Shown here piece after piece: positions 8,117 to 17,882 of a stretch of 64,000 nt of DNA. The DNA is from Ligilactobacillus aviarius subsp. aviarius DSM 20655 (GTDB lineage Bacteria > Bacillota > Bacilli > Lactobacillales > Lactobacillaceae). Made by a program: the position numbers and the translations under genes. Each line of letters begins with the position of its first letter. The stretch's first letter is position 1. The notes beneath the pieces are model-generated. The model was not told the origin of the DNA. It saw nothing but the letters and a program-made list of their open reading frames with translations, and searched no databases. Location of the stretch: assembly GCF_001436315.1 (NCBI RefSeq), contig NZ_AYZA01000016.1, positions 124,001-188,000 of the forward strand, read 5' to 3'.

Positions 8117-8143
8117 TTGAAAATGTCGTTTGTGTGATATACT
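8117..8143 (+). promoter_or_regulatory. Probable promoter of the C39/YG-repeat surface protein
   Basis: TTGAAA, 15-bp spacer, then TGATATACT (extended -10). The following leader can fold a small A/T hairpin before the AAAGGATG SD. Confidence 0.45.
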
Positions 8144-8189
8144 TTTTATCGTTTATAAAAAAGTATATAGATAAAGGATGTATATTTAA

Positions 8190-10883
8190 ATGTTTAATGA
8201 AGAGAAAAAGCGTTATAAACTATACAAATCTGGGAAAATGTGGGTCACTGCTCCAATTTTGTTTTTAGGAGTAACTTTAGGAACAACATCAGTTGCAAAG
8301 GCTGACCAAATCCAATCGCACTCAATCAGCCAACCAGTCGCTATTCAGCAAAAACAAATTAGTTCAGTTTCCACAAGTAATCAAAAAAACGCCGTTGTTC
8401 TTTCGTCAAAGGCAACAAACTCTAGTTCACAGATTAGTAATTCTTCAAGTCAAGTTAAAGACCAATCTAGCCAAAACCAGGAACATCAAACCGTTACAAA
8501 CTTTGCTGCTGTTCCTGCTAAAAATGAGCAAAACCAACAAGCTCCAAAACAAAATACCAGTGTTTCAGTTCCCCAACCTCAACTGAAACAACAAACCGTG
8601 GTTCAAAAGCCAGAGAATCAATCACAATTAAACCAACAATCAAAAAAACAAAATCAAATTGTTCAACCATCGCAAGGTTCTCTCGATAAATATACCTTTG
8701 CTGAAAATCATCCAGATGCTAAGCAAGTTAATCAAAATAACAATTGGTACTTACAAGAAAATGGCAAAAATTTAACTGGTTTCCAAAAAATTAACGATCA
8801 GAATAAGATTTGTTATTATAATCCAGCAAACGGCGCCATGGTATACGGCCAACAAAAAATTGGTGATAAATGGTACCTTTTCGATAAAGTAACGGGTGCT
8901 CTTCAGTTTGGATATCAATGGATCAGTGATCAAAATAAAGAAGTTTACTATGATCCTAATAAAGGAAATATGGTTTACGGTCTTCAAACTATTAATGGTA
9001 AAGAACAGTATTTTAATCCAACGACCGGCGCCCAGGCAAAAAATCAATATATTTGGGACCAAAATACCAACGCGGAGTATTACTTCGACGGTCTTGGAAA
9101 CATGGTCCACGGGCAACAAAAAATCAATAACAAATGGCAATATTTCGATCAACAAAGCGGTAAACAAGTAAAAAATCAATTTGTAAACATTAAAGATCAA
9201 AACAAAACTGTTTATTATGACAGTTTAGGTAATATGGTCTATGGCCAACAAAATATTAACGGTCATTGGATGTATTTTGACTCAATAACTGGTGCCCAAG
9301 CAAAAAATTCATATGTTTGGATCGGTAATCAAAATAAAGAAGTTTACTACGACCAAAACGGTAATATGGTCTATGGTCTCCAAACTATTAATGGTCAAAA
9401 ACAATTCTTTGATTCAGTAACTGGTGCCCAAGCAAAAAACCAATATGTTTGGGATCGAAACACTAATGCTGAATATTACTTTAATGGTCTCGGTAATATG
9501 GTTTACGGACAGCAAAAAGTTAATAATAAATGGCAATATTTTGATCCGCAAACTGGTAAACAAATTAAAAGCCAATTCGTAAATATTAATGATCAAAACA
9601 AGACCGTTTACTATGATGGCCTCGGCAACATGGTTTATGGGCAACAAAGAATCAATAATAACTGGTACCTTTTTGACAATGTAACGGGTGCAATGAAGAC
9701 CGGTTTCCAATACATTGATAACCAACACAAAACCGTTTACTATAACGGTCAAGGACAAATGCTTTATGGTCATCAATCAATTAATGGGCATAACTACTTC
9801 TTTGATCGTGTTACAGGCGCAATGACAACTGGATTTTTAGCTGATCAAAGTAACCATCAAATTTATTATTACCAAAGCAACGGTCAAGGAGTAACCGGAA
9901 TCCCAACCATTAATGACCAAACATACTCATTTGATAATTCAAGTGCCCTTGAAACAAACGGCCAAGTGAAAATTAACAATGACTGGTATCTTTTTAATCA
10001 AAATCATTTTGTAACAGGATTCCAACATATTAATGATCAAAACAAAACTGTCTATTACACCAACGACGGAAAAATGGTCCACGGCCAGGCTCAAATCAAC
10101 GGTCATTGGTATCTTTTTGATGACGTAACTGGCGCAATGAAGACCGGTTTCCAATACATCGGTGACCAACACAAAACCGTTTACTATAACGATCAAGGAC
10201 AAATGCTTTATGGTCAACAAAATATTAACAATGACTGGTATCTTTTCGATAATGTGACTGGTGCAATGAAGACCGGCTTACAGTATATTGGTGATCAGCA
10301 TAAATGGGTCGTTTATGCCAATGACGGTAAAATGTCTCACAACGACACAACGATTGGACGTGAAACATTCTATATTAATAACGTAAATGGTGCGGTCGAA
10401 GGTGTATTTAACAACGCAGATATCGTTTGCCAACGTCCTGAACTTCCAACGGGATGTGAAATCACAGCCGTTACAATGATGCTCAAGTATGCCGGCTGCA
10501 ACGTTAATAAAATTGACTTAGCAAATGAAATGCCACGAAGCAATGATGGCAATAAAGGATTTGTTGGAAATCCATTTAGTCCGAGCGGTTGGTGGATCTT
10601 CCCTACCGGAATTGCTCCTGTTGTAAACCACCATATCGGACACAGCCAAATCATGACCGGTGCAAGTTTAGATGCAATTAAAGATAAGCTGATTCAAGGT
10701 CACCTTGTTGTTATTTGGGTTGCAAACGTTGATGGTTTTGTAAACCACGCACTAACCTTAACTGGTTTCAGAGGCGACACGTTATATTACAATGATCCTT
10801 GGACAGGCCAAAAAGCAAGTATGAGTACTGGATACTTCTATCAACACTGGAATGCTGATGCACAACGCGCAATTAGTTACTAA
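8190..10883 (+). CDS. Secreted repeat protein with C-terminal C39-like cysteine peptidase domain
   Basis: 897 residues. N-terminus has a KxYKxGKxW-type signal (KLYKSGKMW) and a hydrophobic core ending near VAKADQ. Residues about 40-165 are a Ser/Gln/Asn-rich linker. Residues about 205-725 are glucan/choline-binding-like repeats built on YGxQxINxxWYxFDxxTGA units. Residues 740-897 form a C39-like peptidase (Peptidase_C39_2) domain with Cys756 (PTGCEIT), His853 (VNHALT) and Asp869 (NDPW) as the likely triad. There is no LPXTG, so the repeats probably retain it at the surface or in glucan. Proteolysis or peptidoglycan-amidase-like action is inferred from the fold only. Confidence 0.85.
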   Translation: MFNEEKKRYKLYKSGKMWVTAPILFLGVTLGTTSVAKADQIQSHSISQPVAIQQKQISSVSTSNQKNAVVLSSKATNSSSQISNSSSQVKDQSSQNQEHQTVTNFAAVPAKNEQNQQAPKQNTSVSVPQPQLKQQTVVQKPENQSQLNQQSKKQNQIVQPSQGSLDKYTFAENHPDAKQVNQNNNWYLQENGKNLTGFQKINDQNKICYYNPANGAMVYGQQKIGDKWYLFDKVTGALQFGYQWISDQNKEVYYDPNKGNMVYGLQTINGKEQYFNPTTGAQAKNQYIWDQNTNAEYYFDGLGNMVHGQQKINNKWQYFDQQSGKQVKNQFVNIKDQNKTVYYDSLGNMVYGQQNINGHWMYFDSITGAQAKNSYVWIGNQNKEVYYDQNGNMVYGLQTINGQKQFFDSVTGAQAKNQYVWDRNTNAEYYFNGLGNMVYGQQKVNNKWQYFDPQTGKQIKSQFVNINDQNKTVYYDGLGNMVYGQQRINNNWYLFDNVTGAMKTGFQYIDNQHKTVYYNGQGQMLYGHQSINGHNYFFDRVTGAMTTGFLADQSNHQIYYYQSNGQGVTGIPTINDQTYSFDNSSALETNGQVKINNDWYLFNQNHFVTGFQHINDQNKTVYYTNDGKMVHGQAQINGHWYLFDDVTGAMKTGFQYIGDQHKTVYYNDQGQMLYGQQNINNDWYLFDNVTGAMKTGLQYIGDQHKWVVYANDGKMSHNDTTIGRETFYINNVNGAVEGVFNNADIVCQRPELPTGCEITAVTMMLKYAGCNVNKIDLANEMPRSNDGNKGFVGNPFSPSGWWIFPTGIAPVVNHHIGHSQIMTGASLDAIKDKLIQGHLVVIWVANVDGFVNHALTLTGFRGDTLYYNDPWTGQKASMSTGYFYQHWNADAQRAISY
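8802..10345 (+). repeat. Coding repeats of the YG/glucan-binding type
   Basis: About a dozen composite units of roughly 44-46 codons. A higher-order duplication is evident: the block around WDQNTNAEYYF (near 9053) recurs about 396 bp (3 x 44 codons) later (near 9449) with nearly the same protein sequence. Confidence 0.75.
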
Positions 10884-10900
10884 TTAAAAAAATTAAATAC

Positions 10901-10938
10901 AAAAATACCGATTTCTAGAATTTGAAATCGGTATTTTT
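10901..10938. terminator. Bidirectional intrinsic terminator
   Basis: AAAAATACCGATTTC and GAAATCGGTATTTTT form a 15-bp stem with an 8-base loop, between the convergent surface protein and glpF genes. Confidence 0.9.
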
Positions 10939-10948
10939 ATTATTAACT

Positions 10949-11659
10949 TTATTTCATCAATGCTACATGCAAACCGGCAGCTAAAATCCCGCCGACGATT
11001 GGGCCAACCATTGGAACCCATGCATATTTCCAATTAGCGGTTCCCTTATTTGGAACTGGCAAGATCGTATATGCCAACCGTGGACCCCAGTCACGCGCCG
11101 GGTTAACCGCAAAGCCGGTCGTACCACCAAGCGCCATTCCGATTGCGGTGATGATCAACCCAACGATCAATGGCTTTAATCCTTGAGTGAAGTTACCTAA
11201 GTCCAATAACGTAAAAATGAAAATGAATGAAGCAATCAATTCGCTAAAGAAATTAAAGACCGGACTGTCAATTGCAGGAGCCGTTGCAAAAATTCCTACT
11301 GAATTGCCATCTGCTTTATCTTTTGAAGCCTTAAAGTGTGGGTAGTATTGAATTAAAACAAGCGCTGCTCCAACAAATGCTCCCAAAAATTCACCAATTA
11401 AATATGGCAACACTTGACTCCATGGGAATAACCCGCAAATTGCCGTTCCTAAAGTAATGGCCGGGTTAATAAAGCCTTTTGAACCTAACGTTCCGGCAAC
11501 GTAAACCCCAAACGTGATTCCAAGACCCCAGCCAAGGGATACAAAAAGCCAACTTTGACCCCGACTGAAGGTCCCCTTTAAGTTGATTCCAGCACCGACG
11601 CCGCAACCAATGGCGGTCAAGATCATCGTGCCGAAAAATTCACCGATAAATCCATGCAT
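10949..11659 (-). CDS. glpF: Glycerol facilitator / aquaglyceroporin (MIP family)
   Basis: 236 residues, six TM helices and two half-helices carrying NPA boxes (GFINPAITLG and GFAVNPARDWGPR). The Asp after the second NPAR is typical of glycerol-conducting members. It lets glycerol and related small solutes cross the membrane. ATG 11659 follows AGGAGATT. No glpK or glpD is nearby, so the exact solute (glycerol, dihydroxyacetone, lactic acid, water) stays open. Confidence 0.88.
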   Translation of the reverse strand: MHGFIGEFFGTMILTAIGCGVGAGINLKGTFSRGQSWLFVSLGWGLGITFGVYVAGTLGSKGFINPAITLGTAICGLFPWSQVLPYLIGEFLGAFVGAALVLIQYYPHFKASKDKADGNSVGIFATAPAIDSPVFNFFSELIASFIFIFTLLDLGNFTQGLKPLIVGLIITAIGMALGGTTGFAVNPARDWGPRLAYTILPVPNKGTANWKYAWVPMVGPIVGGILAAGLHVALMK

Positions 11660-11857
11660 AATCTCCTATGCCTCCCAATTTAATTTTGAAAATCAATTCT
11701 CAATTTCAAGAACTGAAATTAATTTTCACAACATAAAAGATTATAGCTTTTTGTTTCAGAAAATTCGATCAATCACCCTTTTCTTAAACAACTTTAAGAA
11801 ATTTAATCAGGTATGATAAAATAACAGTAATCAAATTACAGTAAATGGGGAATAATA

Positions 11858-12508
11858 ATGAGTTTTACAATTTATTTAACCCGTCATGGGCAAACAATTT
11901 TGAATAAATATCGCCGCTTTCAGGGATGGTGTGACGCACCTTTAACTGATCAGGGAATTGAAGACGCCAAGAAAGCTGGTCAACGACTTAAAGACGTCCA
12001 GTTTGACTTTGCTTACAGCAGTGACTCACCGCGTGCAATCCAAACCCGCGACATGATCATCGCTGAAAATCAATTTAAAGCGCCTGAAACGCACGAATTG
12101 CCCAACTTCCGGGAACAATCCTTTGGATACTTTGAAGGCGCTGATTCCGGCCATATTTGGACAATGGTAGGCCTTCCGCACGGGTGCAAAACATATTATG
12201 AAATTTTAGACAATCTGGGGGCTGCTGCGACCCGTGATCTCCTCCACGAAGCTGATCCATGGGGGGATGCCGAAGATGATCAAACTTACTGGAATCGAAT
12301 CGCAGCCGGGTTCGAATACCTTAAAGAACATCACGGGAACGGTGAGACTTTGCTTCTCGTAAGCCACAGCTTGACGATTCGGACAATTGTTGATCACTTC
12401 GCACCGAAATACAACGCAACCGTTAACGGCCCGAAAAACGGATCAGTAACCAAACTGGTTGTTGATGATCACGGCAAAATTTCAGTTGAATATTATAATC
12501 ATTACTAA
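11858..12508 (+). CDS. Histidine phosphatase superfamily protein (phosphoglycerate mutase-like)
   Basis: 216 residues. Catalytic motif LTRHGQT at the N-terminus, RFQGWCDAPLTDQG, and second catalytic His in LVSHSLTIR. This is a branch of the superfamily common in lactobacilli that acts as a phosphatase rather than a true cofactor-dependent mutase; substrate unknown. A hairpin terminator shared with the convergent gene follows. Confidence 0.85.
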   Translation: MSFTIYLTRHGQTILNKYRRFQGWCDAPLTDQGIEDAKKAGQRLKDVQFDFAYSSDSPRAIQTRDMIIAENQFKAPETHELPNFREQSFGYFEGADSGHIWTMVGLPHGCKTYYEILDNLGAAATRDLLHEADPWGDAEDDQTYWNRIAAGFEYLKEHHGNGETLLLVSHSLTIRTIVDHFAPKYNATVNGPKNGSVTKLVVDDHGKISVEYYNHY

Positions 12509-12540
12509 AATAAGCACGCAAATTGCGTGCTTATTCTTTT
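12509..12540. terminator. Bidirectional intrinsic terminator
   Basis: 13-bp arms AATAAGCACGCAA / TTGCGTGCTTATT separated by one base, followed by TCTTTT; it overlaps the stop of the convergent gene. Confidence 0.8.
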
Positions 12541-13168
12541 ACCACCGAACCGAAATTCGTTGATTTTCATGTTTGTCGTTTTTAATTTCATCAACCAATG
12601 CCCGCGCATAGTCGGCATAACTGATTTCGCTCTTGCCATTTTTATCAAATGATAAATTATCACCAGTTACGATCACATAATGTCCTTGCGATTCATCGGT
12701 CGGTTTAAAGTTAACCGCCGGACTGACATACGTCCATCTCAAATCCTTGCTGATCCGTAAATTATCAAAAGCAACACTCATTGCCTTTGCTACTGGCCGT
12801 GCCTTTTCAGGGAAATCCTTCGTATCTACTAATTGCATGTTCATTTCTGGATCAGCAATCAAACTGCCTGCCCCGCCAACTACAATCAGCCGAATATCCG
12901 TTTTTTGCAAAATCGAAATTAAATGTTGCATTGATGAAACGTGAAGACCAACCGCATCGGCATCCCAAGTTCCAAAAGCATCAACGATCACATCAAAATC
13001 CTTGACATCGTCAGTTGTTAAATCAAACAAATCTTTTAACAATACATTTTGAGCTGCAGTTTGATTTTCATGTCGAACAATTGCGGTCACGTCAAATCCT
13101 TCTTCAACGCACCGTTTAACGATTCGCCGACCGGCCCGTCCATTGGCGGCGATAACTCCAACCTTCAT
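12539..13168 (-). CDS. NAD(P)-binding oxidoreductase (NmrA/SDR-like)
   Basis: 209 residues with Rossmann start MKVGVIAANGRAGRRIVKRC and a VVDAFGTW strand end, like the NAD(P)H-binding proteins annotated as NAD-dependent epimerases or YwnB-like. No classical YxxxK is placed where SDR enzymes have it, so it may be a reductase or an NAD(P) sensor. ATG 13168 follows AGAGGA. Confidence 0.75.
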   Translation of the reverse strand: MKVGVIAANGRAGRRIVKRCVEEGFDVTAIVRHENQTAAQNVLLKDLFDLTTDDVKDFDVIVDAFGTWDADAVGLHVSSMQHLISILQKTDIRLIVVGGAGSLIADPEMNMQLVDTKDFPEKARPVAKAMSVAFDNLRISKDLRWTYVSPAVNFKPTDESQGHYVIVTGDNLSFDKNGKSEISYADYARALVDEIKNDKHENQRISVRW

Positions 13169-13240
13169 TTTAAGTTCCTCTTTTCATTCATCTCTATATC
13201 AACCATTTTAACTGATATCTTCAAATTATGAAAAGGTAAA

Positions 13241-14059
13241 TTATTCAAACATTAATTTTAAGGTCTTGCCAATTCCATCATGATTGTGATCAGTAACCGT
13301 GATCTGATCCGCATATTCCTTAATTTCATCACGAGCATTTCGCATTGCTACCGCCGTTCCGGCAACCTTAAACATTGACAGGTCATTTTCTTCATCCCCA
13401 AAAACAATCACGTCTTTCAAATCGACATTTAACCGTTGAGCAAGGCGCTGAACCGCATTCCCTTTACTTGAATCTTGCGGTAAAAACTCAAGAAAAATCG
13501 GACCGCTTCTTACAATCTGAAATTCGTCAAAATACTTTGCCGGAATTTGTTTTGCAACCATGGTAATCCTATCCGGTTCATCAGTCCATAGACATTTCTG
13601 AATATCCTCCCCTTCTAAAAAATCGTAATTATCGGTTTCAACCGGTACCAATTGACTGTCGCGAATATCCTCCAATGCTTGGGCATTCATTTGCGAATTG
13701 ACTGCATATGATTTCTGGGATGCGACAACTAAAGTATCGCCGACCCTTAGTTGCTTCGCCAACTGATCAGCTTCAATGGCCTGATCAGCCGACAAATAAT
13801 GGGCATCAATTGATTTCATCGTTGCTAAGTCAAAGACGTTGCCCCCGTTAAAAGTAATTGCATATTCATCCGGCATGGCCCACAATCCAAGCGTCATTAA
13901 GTAATCCTTTAAGCCATTGATCGAGCGTCCGGAACATAAAACAACTCGATGTCCTTGAGCAATCAACTTTTTTAATTCATGTTTGGTTTCCGGCATGATC
14001 TCCTTTTGGTCATTTACCAACGTTCCGTCAATATCCGTTACGATCAGCTTCTTTTTCAT
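13241..14059 (-). CDS. Cof-type HAD-superfamily phosphatase
   Basis: 272 residues. Motif I DIDGTLV, motif II LCSGRS, motif III/IV VIVFGDEENDLSMFKVAGTAVAMRNA, with a C2 cap between: a Cof/YidA-type sugar-phosphate or flavin-phosphate phosphatase. Start moved to the ATG at 14059, six bases from AGAAGG; the ATG at 14065 touches the SD. A cre-like site lies 17 bp upstream. Confidence 0.87.
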   Translation of the reverse strand: MKKKLIVTDIDGTLVNDQKEIMPETKHELKKLIAQGHRVVLCSGRSINGLKDYLMTLGLWAMPDEYAITFNGGNVFDLATMKSIDAHYLSADQAIEADQLAKQLRVGDTLVVASQKSYAVNSQMNAQALEDIRDSQLVPVETDNYDFLEGEDIQKCLWTDEPDRITMVAKQIPAKYFDEFQIVRSGPIFLEFLPQDSSKGNAVQRLAQRLNVDLKDVIVFGDEENDLSMFKVAGTAVAMRNARDEIKEYADQITVTDHNHDGIGKTLKLMFE

Positions 14060-14075
14060 AATCATCCTTCTCTTT

Positions 14076-14089
14076 TGAAATCGTTTACA
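14076..14089. promoter_or_regulatory. Putative cre (CcpA-binding) site
   Basis: TGAAATCGTTTACA fits the consensus TGWAANCGNTNWCA at every position. It sits just upstream of the HAD phosphatase SD, where bound CcpA would block transcription. Confidence 0.6.
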
Positions 14090-14126
14090 ATTAATTTAAC
14101 ATTAATGGATTTCAATCTCAAGATTC

Positions 14127-14162
14127 AAAAAAAGAGGTCGTGACTCACGTCACAACCTCTTA
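14127..14162 (-). terminator. Terminator of pepN
   Basis: On the minus strand AAGAGGTTGTGAC / GTCACGACCTCTT with a run of seven T. Confidence 0.88.
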
Positions 14163-14178
14163 GTAGAAACATAGTCAA

Positions 14179-16716
14179 TTATTTAACTTCATTTGCAATT
14201 GCTTGTTCAACTGCACTCTTTTCGGCTTCAACCAAATCAACTTTTCCTTTGATCAAGTTAACGTCCATTTCAATTTCACGTCTTAACCCTGGAGTGTCCA
14301 GTTTTGGTTCGTAGAATGCCTTGAATTCATCATACCGTTGCTTGGTGTAGAAGGTATTGGCCGTAACAGTTACGTAAGTGTGGAATTCCATGTCGCCACC
14401 CAATGTGTCGATCAACCAATCCCAGTTGTCACGCATCCAATCCCATGTAGCTTGTTGAGCTTCGCTGTTACCAAGCAATCCAACATACCATTCACGCAGA
14501 TCTTGCGGCTTGATCGTATCAGCATCCTTGAAGCATTCAAGAATTTCTTGAATTGCAGTTTTATCTGAAGTTACAGTCAATGCTGTACTTAAGTCGCGTT
14601 GATAAATTCCATCACTTGTCTTCCGGTATTCGTTCAACAATGTCTTGATCAAATCTTCGTTACCGTAATTTGCAACTTCACTCATCATGACATATGGCCG
14701 AACACTTGCTGGAATCGTTGCAATGTGACCCTTGTGAGCTTCAAACATTGCATGGGCATCCTTGATGGCCTTTTCGTTCTTGGCATACAAAGCTGCCTTC
14801 ACGATTGTTGGCCGACCTAATACGGCATCATTATCGTCATCATCTTTTGATTCGATTCCAAGAGCTGCATACTTGGCAGCACTTAATTCATTGAATAATG
14901 TCCGCAAGTTCTTTTCGTCTTCTGAACCTGGTTTAACGAATTTCTTCAAATCGTCAGCAATTTCAAACAATGCGTCATTTACAATGTATGACTTATTCTT
15001 TGTAAAGTGGCTCATCAATGGTACAAGGGCTGAGTATGAAATTTCGCGACCCTTAGCCAACAAGTGCATGTCTTGCAATAATTCGCGTTGACTGATTGCA
15101 TCCAATTCATCAATGTGATCCAGAATATCGTTTAACAATGTTTCATCGTACTTAACGATAAAGTGTGAGTTGTTGCCGACATTCAAAACAAATGGTTTAT
15201 TACCGTTCTTTTGCTTCAATTCAGCATAATTCCCGAGATCAAGGGTTTGATCCTTCATTAATTCTGGAACAGTTTCATAGTTGCTGTTCAACGGAATTTG
15301 CCATTGCCGGCCTTCATCCTTGCCTTCACCAATGAAGAATTGTTTTTGTGATAATTGAAGGTTGCCATCAACGATCTTTGCCGTTACAACTGGATAACCT
15401 GGTTGATTCAACCATGACTTCATTACTGCACTGACGTCCATTCCAGAAGCATCGCCAAGGGCTTTCCATAAGTCGTCCCCGACTGCATTGCCGTATTTAT
15501 GAGCATCAAAGTAATTCTTTAAGCCTTTCCGTAATGCGTCATCACCGATCATTGAACGAACCATAACTAACATCCGTGAACCCTTAGCGTACACGATCGC
15601 CCCATCAAAAATTGCGTCAATGTCAGCGGGATCTTCAACTTCAACGTGAACGGGTTGAACGCCATCGATTGCATCCCGGTTCAATGCCATTGGAACTTCC
15701 TTTTCTTGGAAGACTTCCCACATGTGCCATTCAGGATGAATTGCATCGCTTGAAACATATTCCATCATGTTGGCGAAACTTTCATTCAACCATAAATCAT
15801 CCCACCATTTCATTGTGACTAAGTCACCGAACCATTGGTGAGCTAATTCGTGAGTAATATCCGTTGCATTGTGTTGCTTGACACTTAATGAAGCATTCTT
15901 CGGATCCAATGTTAAGAAGGCTTCCCGGTATGTGATCAAGCCCCAGTTTTCCATCGCACCGGCTGAAAAGTCCGGTAATCCTAATTGCCATGAATGCGGA
16001 AGCGGATATGGTGTTTCATAGTACTTTTCATAAAATTCAAGGGCATTCTTGGTGATGTCCAATGCAAAGTCAAGTTCGTCTTCCTTGTGAGCTGGTGAAG
16101 CATAAACCCCGATCTTGATTCCATCATCGGTTTTCGTGTGTTTGCTTACCATTTCACCAAATGCAAAGGCGATCAAGTATGATGACATCCGCTTGGTGGT
16201 TTCAAAGTAGTGAACCCCGTCCTTGCATTCCTTTTCAGGCATGTTGGCTAAAATTGTTTCACCTGGTTTTTCATCATATTTGATTGCCAGGTCCCAAGTT
16301 GCCTTTGCTTCCGGTTCATCAATACATGGAAATGCTTGCCGGGCAGCTGTACTTTCAAATTGAGTTCCGATAATCTGTTTCTTTTCACCATTAACTTCGT
16401 AGTATGACGGATAGATTCCCATCATTGTGTCCGTTAATTGAGCATCAAATTCAATTTCAACCGTTGTTTCGCCGGTTTTGCCACAGTTAACGTCAACGGT
16501 TTCTGCTTGATCATCAACGTTAAAATCAACGGTTTCGTTGTTTACCTTAACGGCTGTAATATTCAAAAACTTCTCATTAAATTTGATATCCGGCTTAACC
16601 GCTTCGCCTTCCATGGTTACTTTCCCATTGAAAATCTTCGTTTCACGGTTAATGTCTAAATAAACATCATAATGAGCTGGTTTGAATAGGTCGTATAAAT
16701 GTTCTTTTTTGGTCAT
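14179..16716 (-). CDS. pepN: Aminopeptidase N (M1 family)
   Basis: 845-residue zinc metallopeptidase, close to the usual 840-850 of LAB PepN. Substrate motif GAMENWGLITYRE and zinc site HELAHQW with the third ligand in LNESFANMMEY. It removes N-terminal residues from peptides in the cytoplasm and works with peptide importers such as the DtpT-type carrier at 34262. ATG 16716 follows GGGGTGA. It has its own terminator at 14127-14162. Confidence 0.97.
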   Translation of the reverse strand: MTKKEHLYDLFKPAHYDVYLDINRETKIFNGKVTMEGEAVKPDIKFNEKFLNITAVKVNNETVDFNVDDQAETVDVNCGKTGETTVEIEFDAQLTDTMMGIYPSYYEVNGEKKQIIGTQFESTAARQAFPCIDEPEAKATWDLAIKYDEKPGETILANMPEKECKDGVHYFETTKRMSSYLIAFAFGEMVSKHTKTDDGIKIGVYASPAHKEDELDFALDITKNALEFYEKYYETPYPLPHSWQLGLPDFSAGAMENWGLITYREAFLTLDPKNASLSVKQHNATDITHELAHQWFGDLVTMKWWDDLWLNESFANMMEYVSSDAIHPEWHMWEVFQEKEVPMALNRDAIDGVQPVHVEVEDPADIDAIFDGAIVYAKGSRMLVMVRSMIGDDALRKGLKNYFDAHKYGNAVGDDLWKALGDASGMDVSAVMKSWLNQPGYPVVTAKIVDGNLQLSQKQFFIGEGKDEGRQWQIPLNSNYETVPELMKDQTLDLGNYAELKQKNGNKPFVLNVGNNSHFIVKYDETLLNDILDHIDELDAISQRELLQDMHLLAKGREISYSALVPLMSHFTKNKSYIVNDALFEIADDLKKFVKPGSEDEKNLRTLFNELSAAKYAALGIESKDDDDNDAVLGRPTIVKAALYAKNEKAIKDAHAMFEAHKGHIATIPASVRPYVMMSEVANYGNEDLIKTLLNEYRKTSDGIYQRDLSTALTVTSDKTAIQEILECFKDADTIKPQDLREWYVGLLGNSEAQQATWDWMRDNWDWLIDTLGGDMEFHTYVTVTANTFYTKQRYDEFKAFYEPKLDTPGLRREIEMDVNLIKGKVDLVEAEKSAVEQAIANEVK

Positions 16717-17025
16717 TTAATCACCCCATCATATTTAAGTTGAGCATTTTACCAACTACTTTGAGTATATGCCACATCAAAATATTTTTAAAGAAAATAT
16801 TATAGGCTTCAATTCTTAATTTGCAAGCAATCAGGTCCCTTTTATTCCTTGATTTAAAAAAAATCCTAAAAATCATTTTACAATTCTTAAAAAAAGACTA
16901 AACTATTTCGGAATTTAACTTTTTTGGATTATGTTATATTATATTGTGTATAAGAGAATTATGAGGGAGACAAAAAGGCAGTAAGTTTTATTCTAAAAAT
17001 AGAACTTTTTACAAAGCAAAGAACA
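16717..17025. other. AT-rich divergent spacer between pepN and sortase
   Basis: 309 bp with no convincing ORF. The segment 16920-16965 is very AT-rich (repeated TATATTATATT) and probably carries the sortase promoter (TTGGAT with -10-like TATAA downstream), but no single promoter can be fixed. GAGGGAG near 16962 is too far from ATG 17026 to be its SD. Confidence 0.4.
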
Positions 17026-17787
17026 ATGAAAAAGAACAAATTATTATACGGAATTCGACAGATATTCCTTGGAATCGCCTTTATCATTGGACTTGTTTTG
17101 CTTTTTAATAAACCGATCACCAATTACCTGATCGAAAATTATCATCCGGTCATCTTCGGTGACGAGGTTCGAACTGAAAAGAAAACGAAAGCACCATATG
17201 ATTGGGCGAGCGTTAAACCGTTAAATCTTTTTGCCGTTGCGAAAGCACGGGCATACCACCCGCAAATCAAAGTTGTTGGTGGAATTTATAATCAAAAACT
17301 CGGATTAAATGTTCCAATTGTTAACGGGGTTGATCAAACAATCTATTCGTTATGTGCCGGAACGCTTGAACCGAACGAAAAAATGGGCCAAAGCAACTAT
17401 TCAATTGCTGCGCACAATGTATCATCAAGTAAAGATGCGTTATTTGCCCCAATCTATCAAAAGGCAAAAGTCGGTGATACATTGAACATCACGAATTTCC
17501 ATAAGGTATACACCTACAAGATTTATGCCAAGGCACCTGTTTCACAGCATAACAACACAATTCTTGAAGATTCAAGTCAATCAAACTTGACCCTTGTTAC
17601 GTGTGGGAACGCTAACCAAAATTCAAAACAACGGTTTGTTTACCAAGCAAAATTAACAAAAACAAGTAATTACAACGATGTTCCTGCCTCAACCAAGGCA
17701 TTTTTAAATGAGAAATACACCCTTAAATCATCAAGATGGAATATGATTTATCTGCACATGTTGGAAACAGGAAAACATCAGAAATAA
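17026..17787 (+). CDS. srtA: Sortase A (class A)
   Basis: 253-residue membrane-anchored transpeptidase. One N-terminal TM helix (about 10-28), then the sortase barrel with His130 (SIAAHN), Cys193 (TLVTCG) and Arg203 (QRFVY). It cleaves LPXTG-like signals and joins proteins to peptidoglycan. The protein encoded at 21829-23661 with MPQTGE is the nearest substrate candidate. The SD before ATG 17026 is weak. A strong terminator follows. Confidence 0.93.
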   Translation: MKKNKLLYGIRQIFLGIAFIIGLVLLFNKPITNYLIENYHPVIFGDEVRTEKKTKAPYDWASVKPLNLFAVAKARAYHPQIKVVGGIYNQKLGLNVPIVNGVDQTIYSLCAGTLEPNEKMGQSNYSIAAHNVSSSKDALFAPIYQKAKVGDTLNITNFHKVYTYKIYAKAPVSQHNNTILEDSSQSNLTLVTCGNANQNSKQRFVYQAKLTKTSNYNDVPASTKAFLNEKYTLKSSRWNMIYLHMLETGKHQK

Positions 17788-17793
17788 TCATTT

Positions 17794-17827
17794 AAGCGGG
17801 CAGTATGCCCGCTTTCGTTTTTTTTTA
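17794..17827 (+). terminator. Intrinsic terminator after sortase
   Basis: AAGCGGGC-AGTAT-GCCCGCTT followed by TCG and a long T-run; separates the sortase from the pga-like operon. Confidence 0.92.
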
Positions 17828-17882
17828 CGAGATGTAAAAATAATTTTACATAAAATTACAGCCATAAGGGGGATTTTTCTTT

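Noticed and set aside
13061-13080. Further parS-like site near TTTTCATGTCGAACA
   Set aside because: Four mismatches to the 16-mer and no palindromic symmetry.
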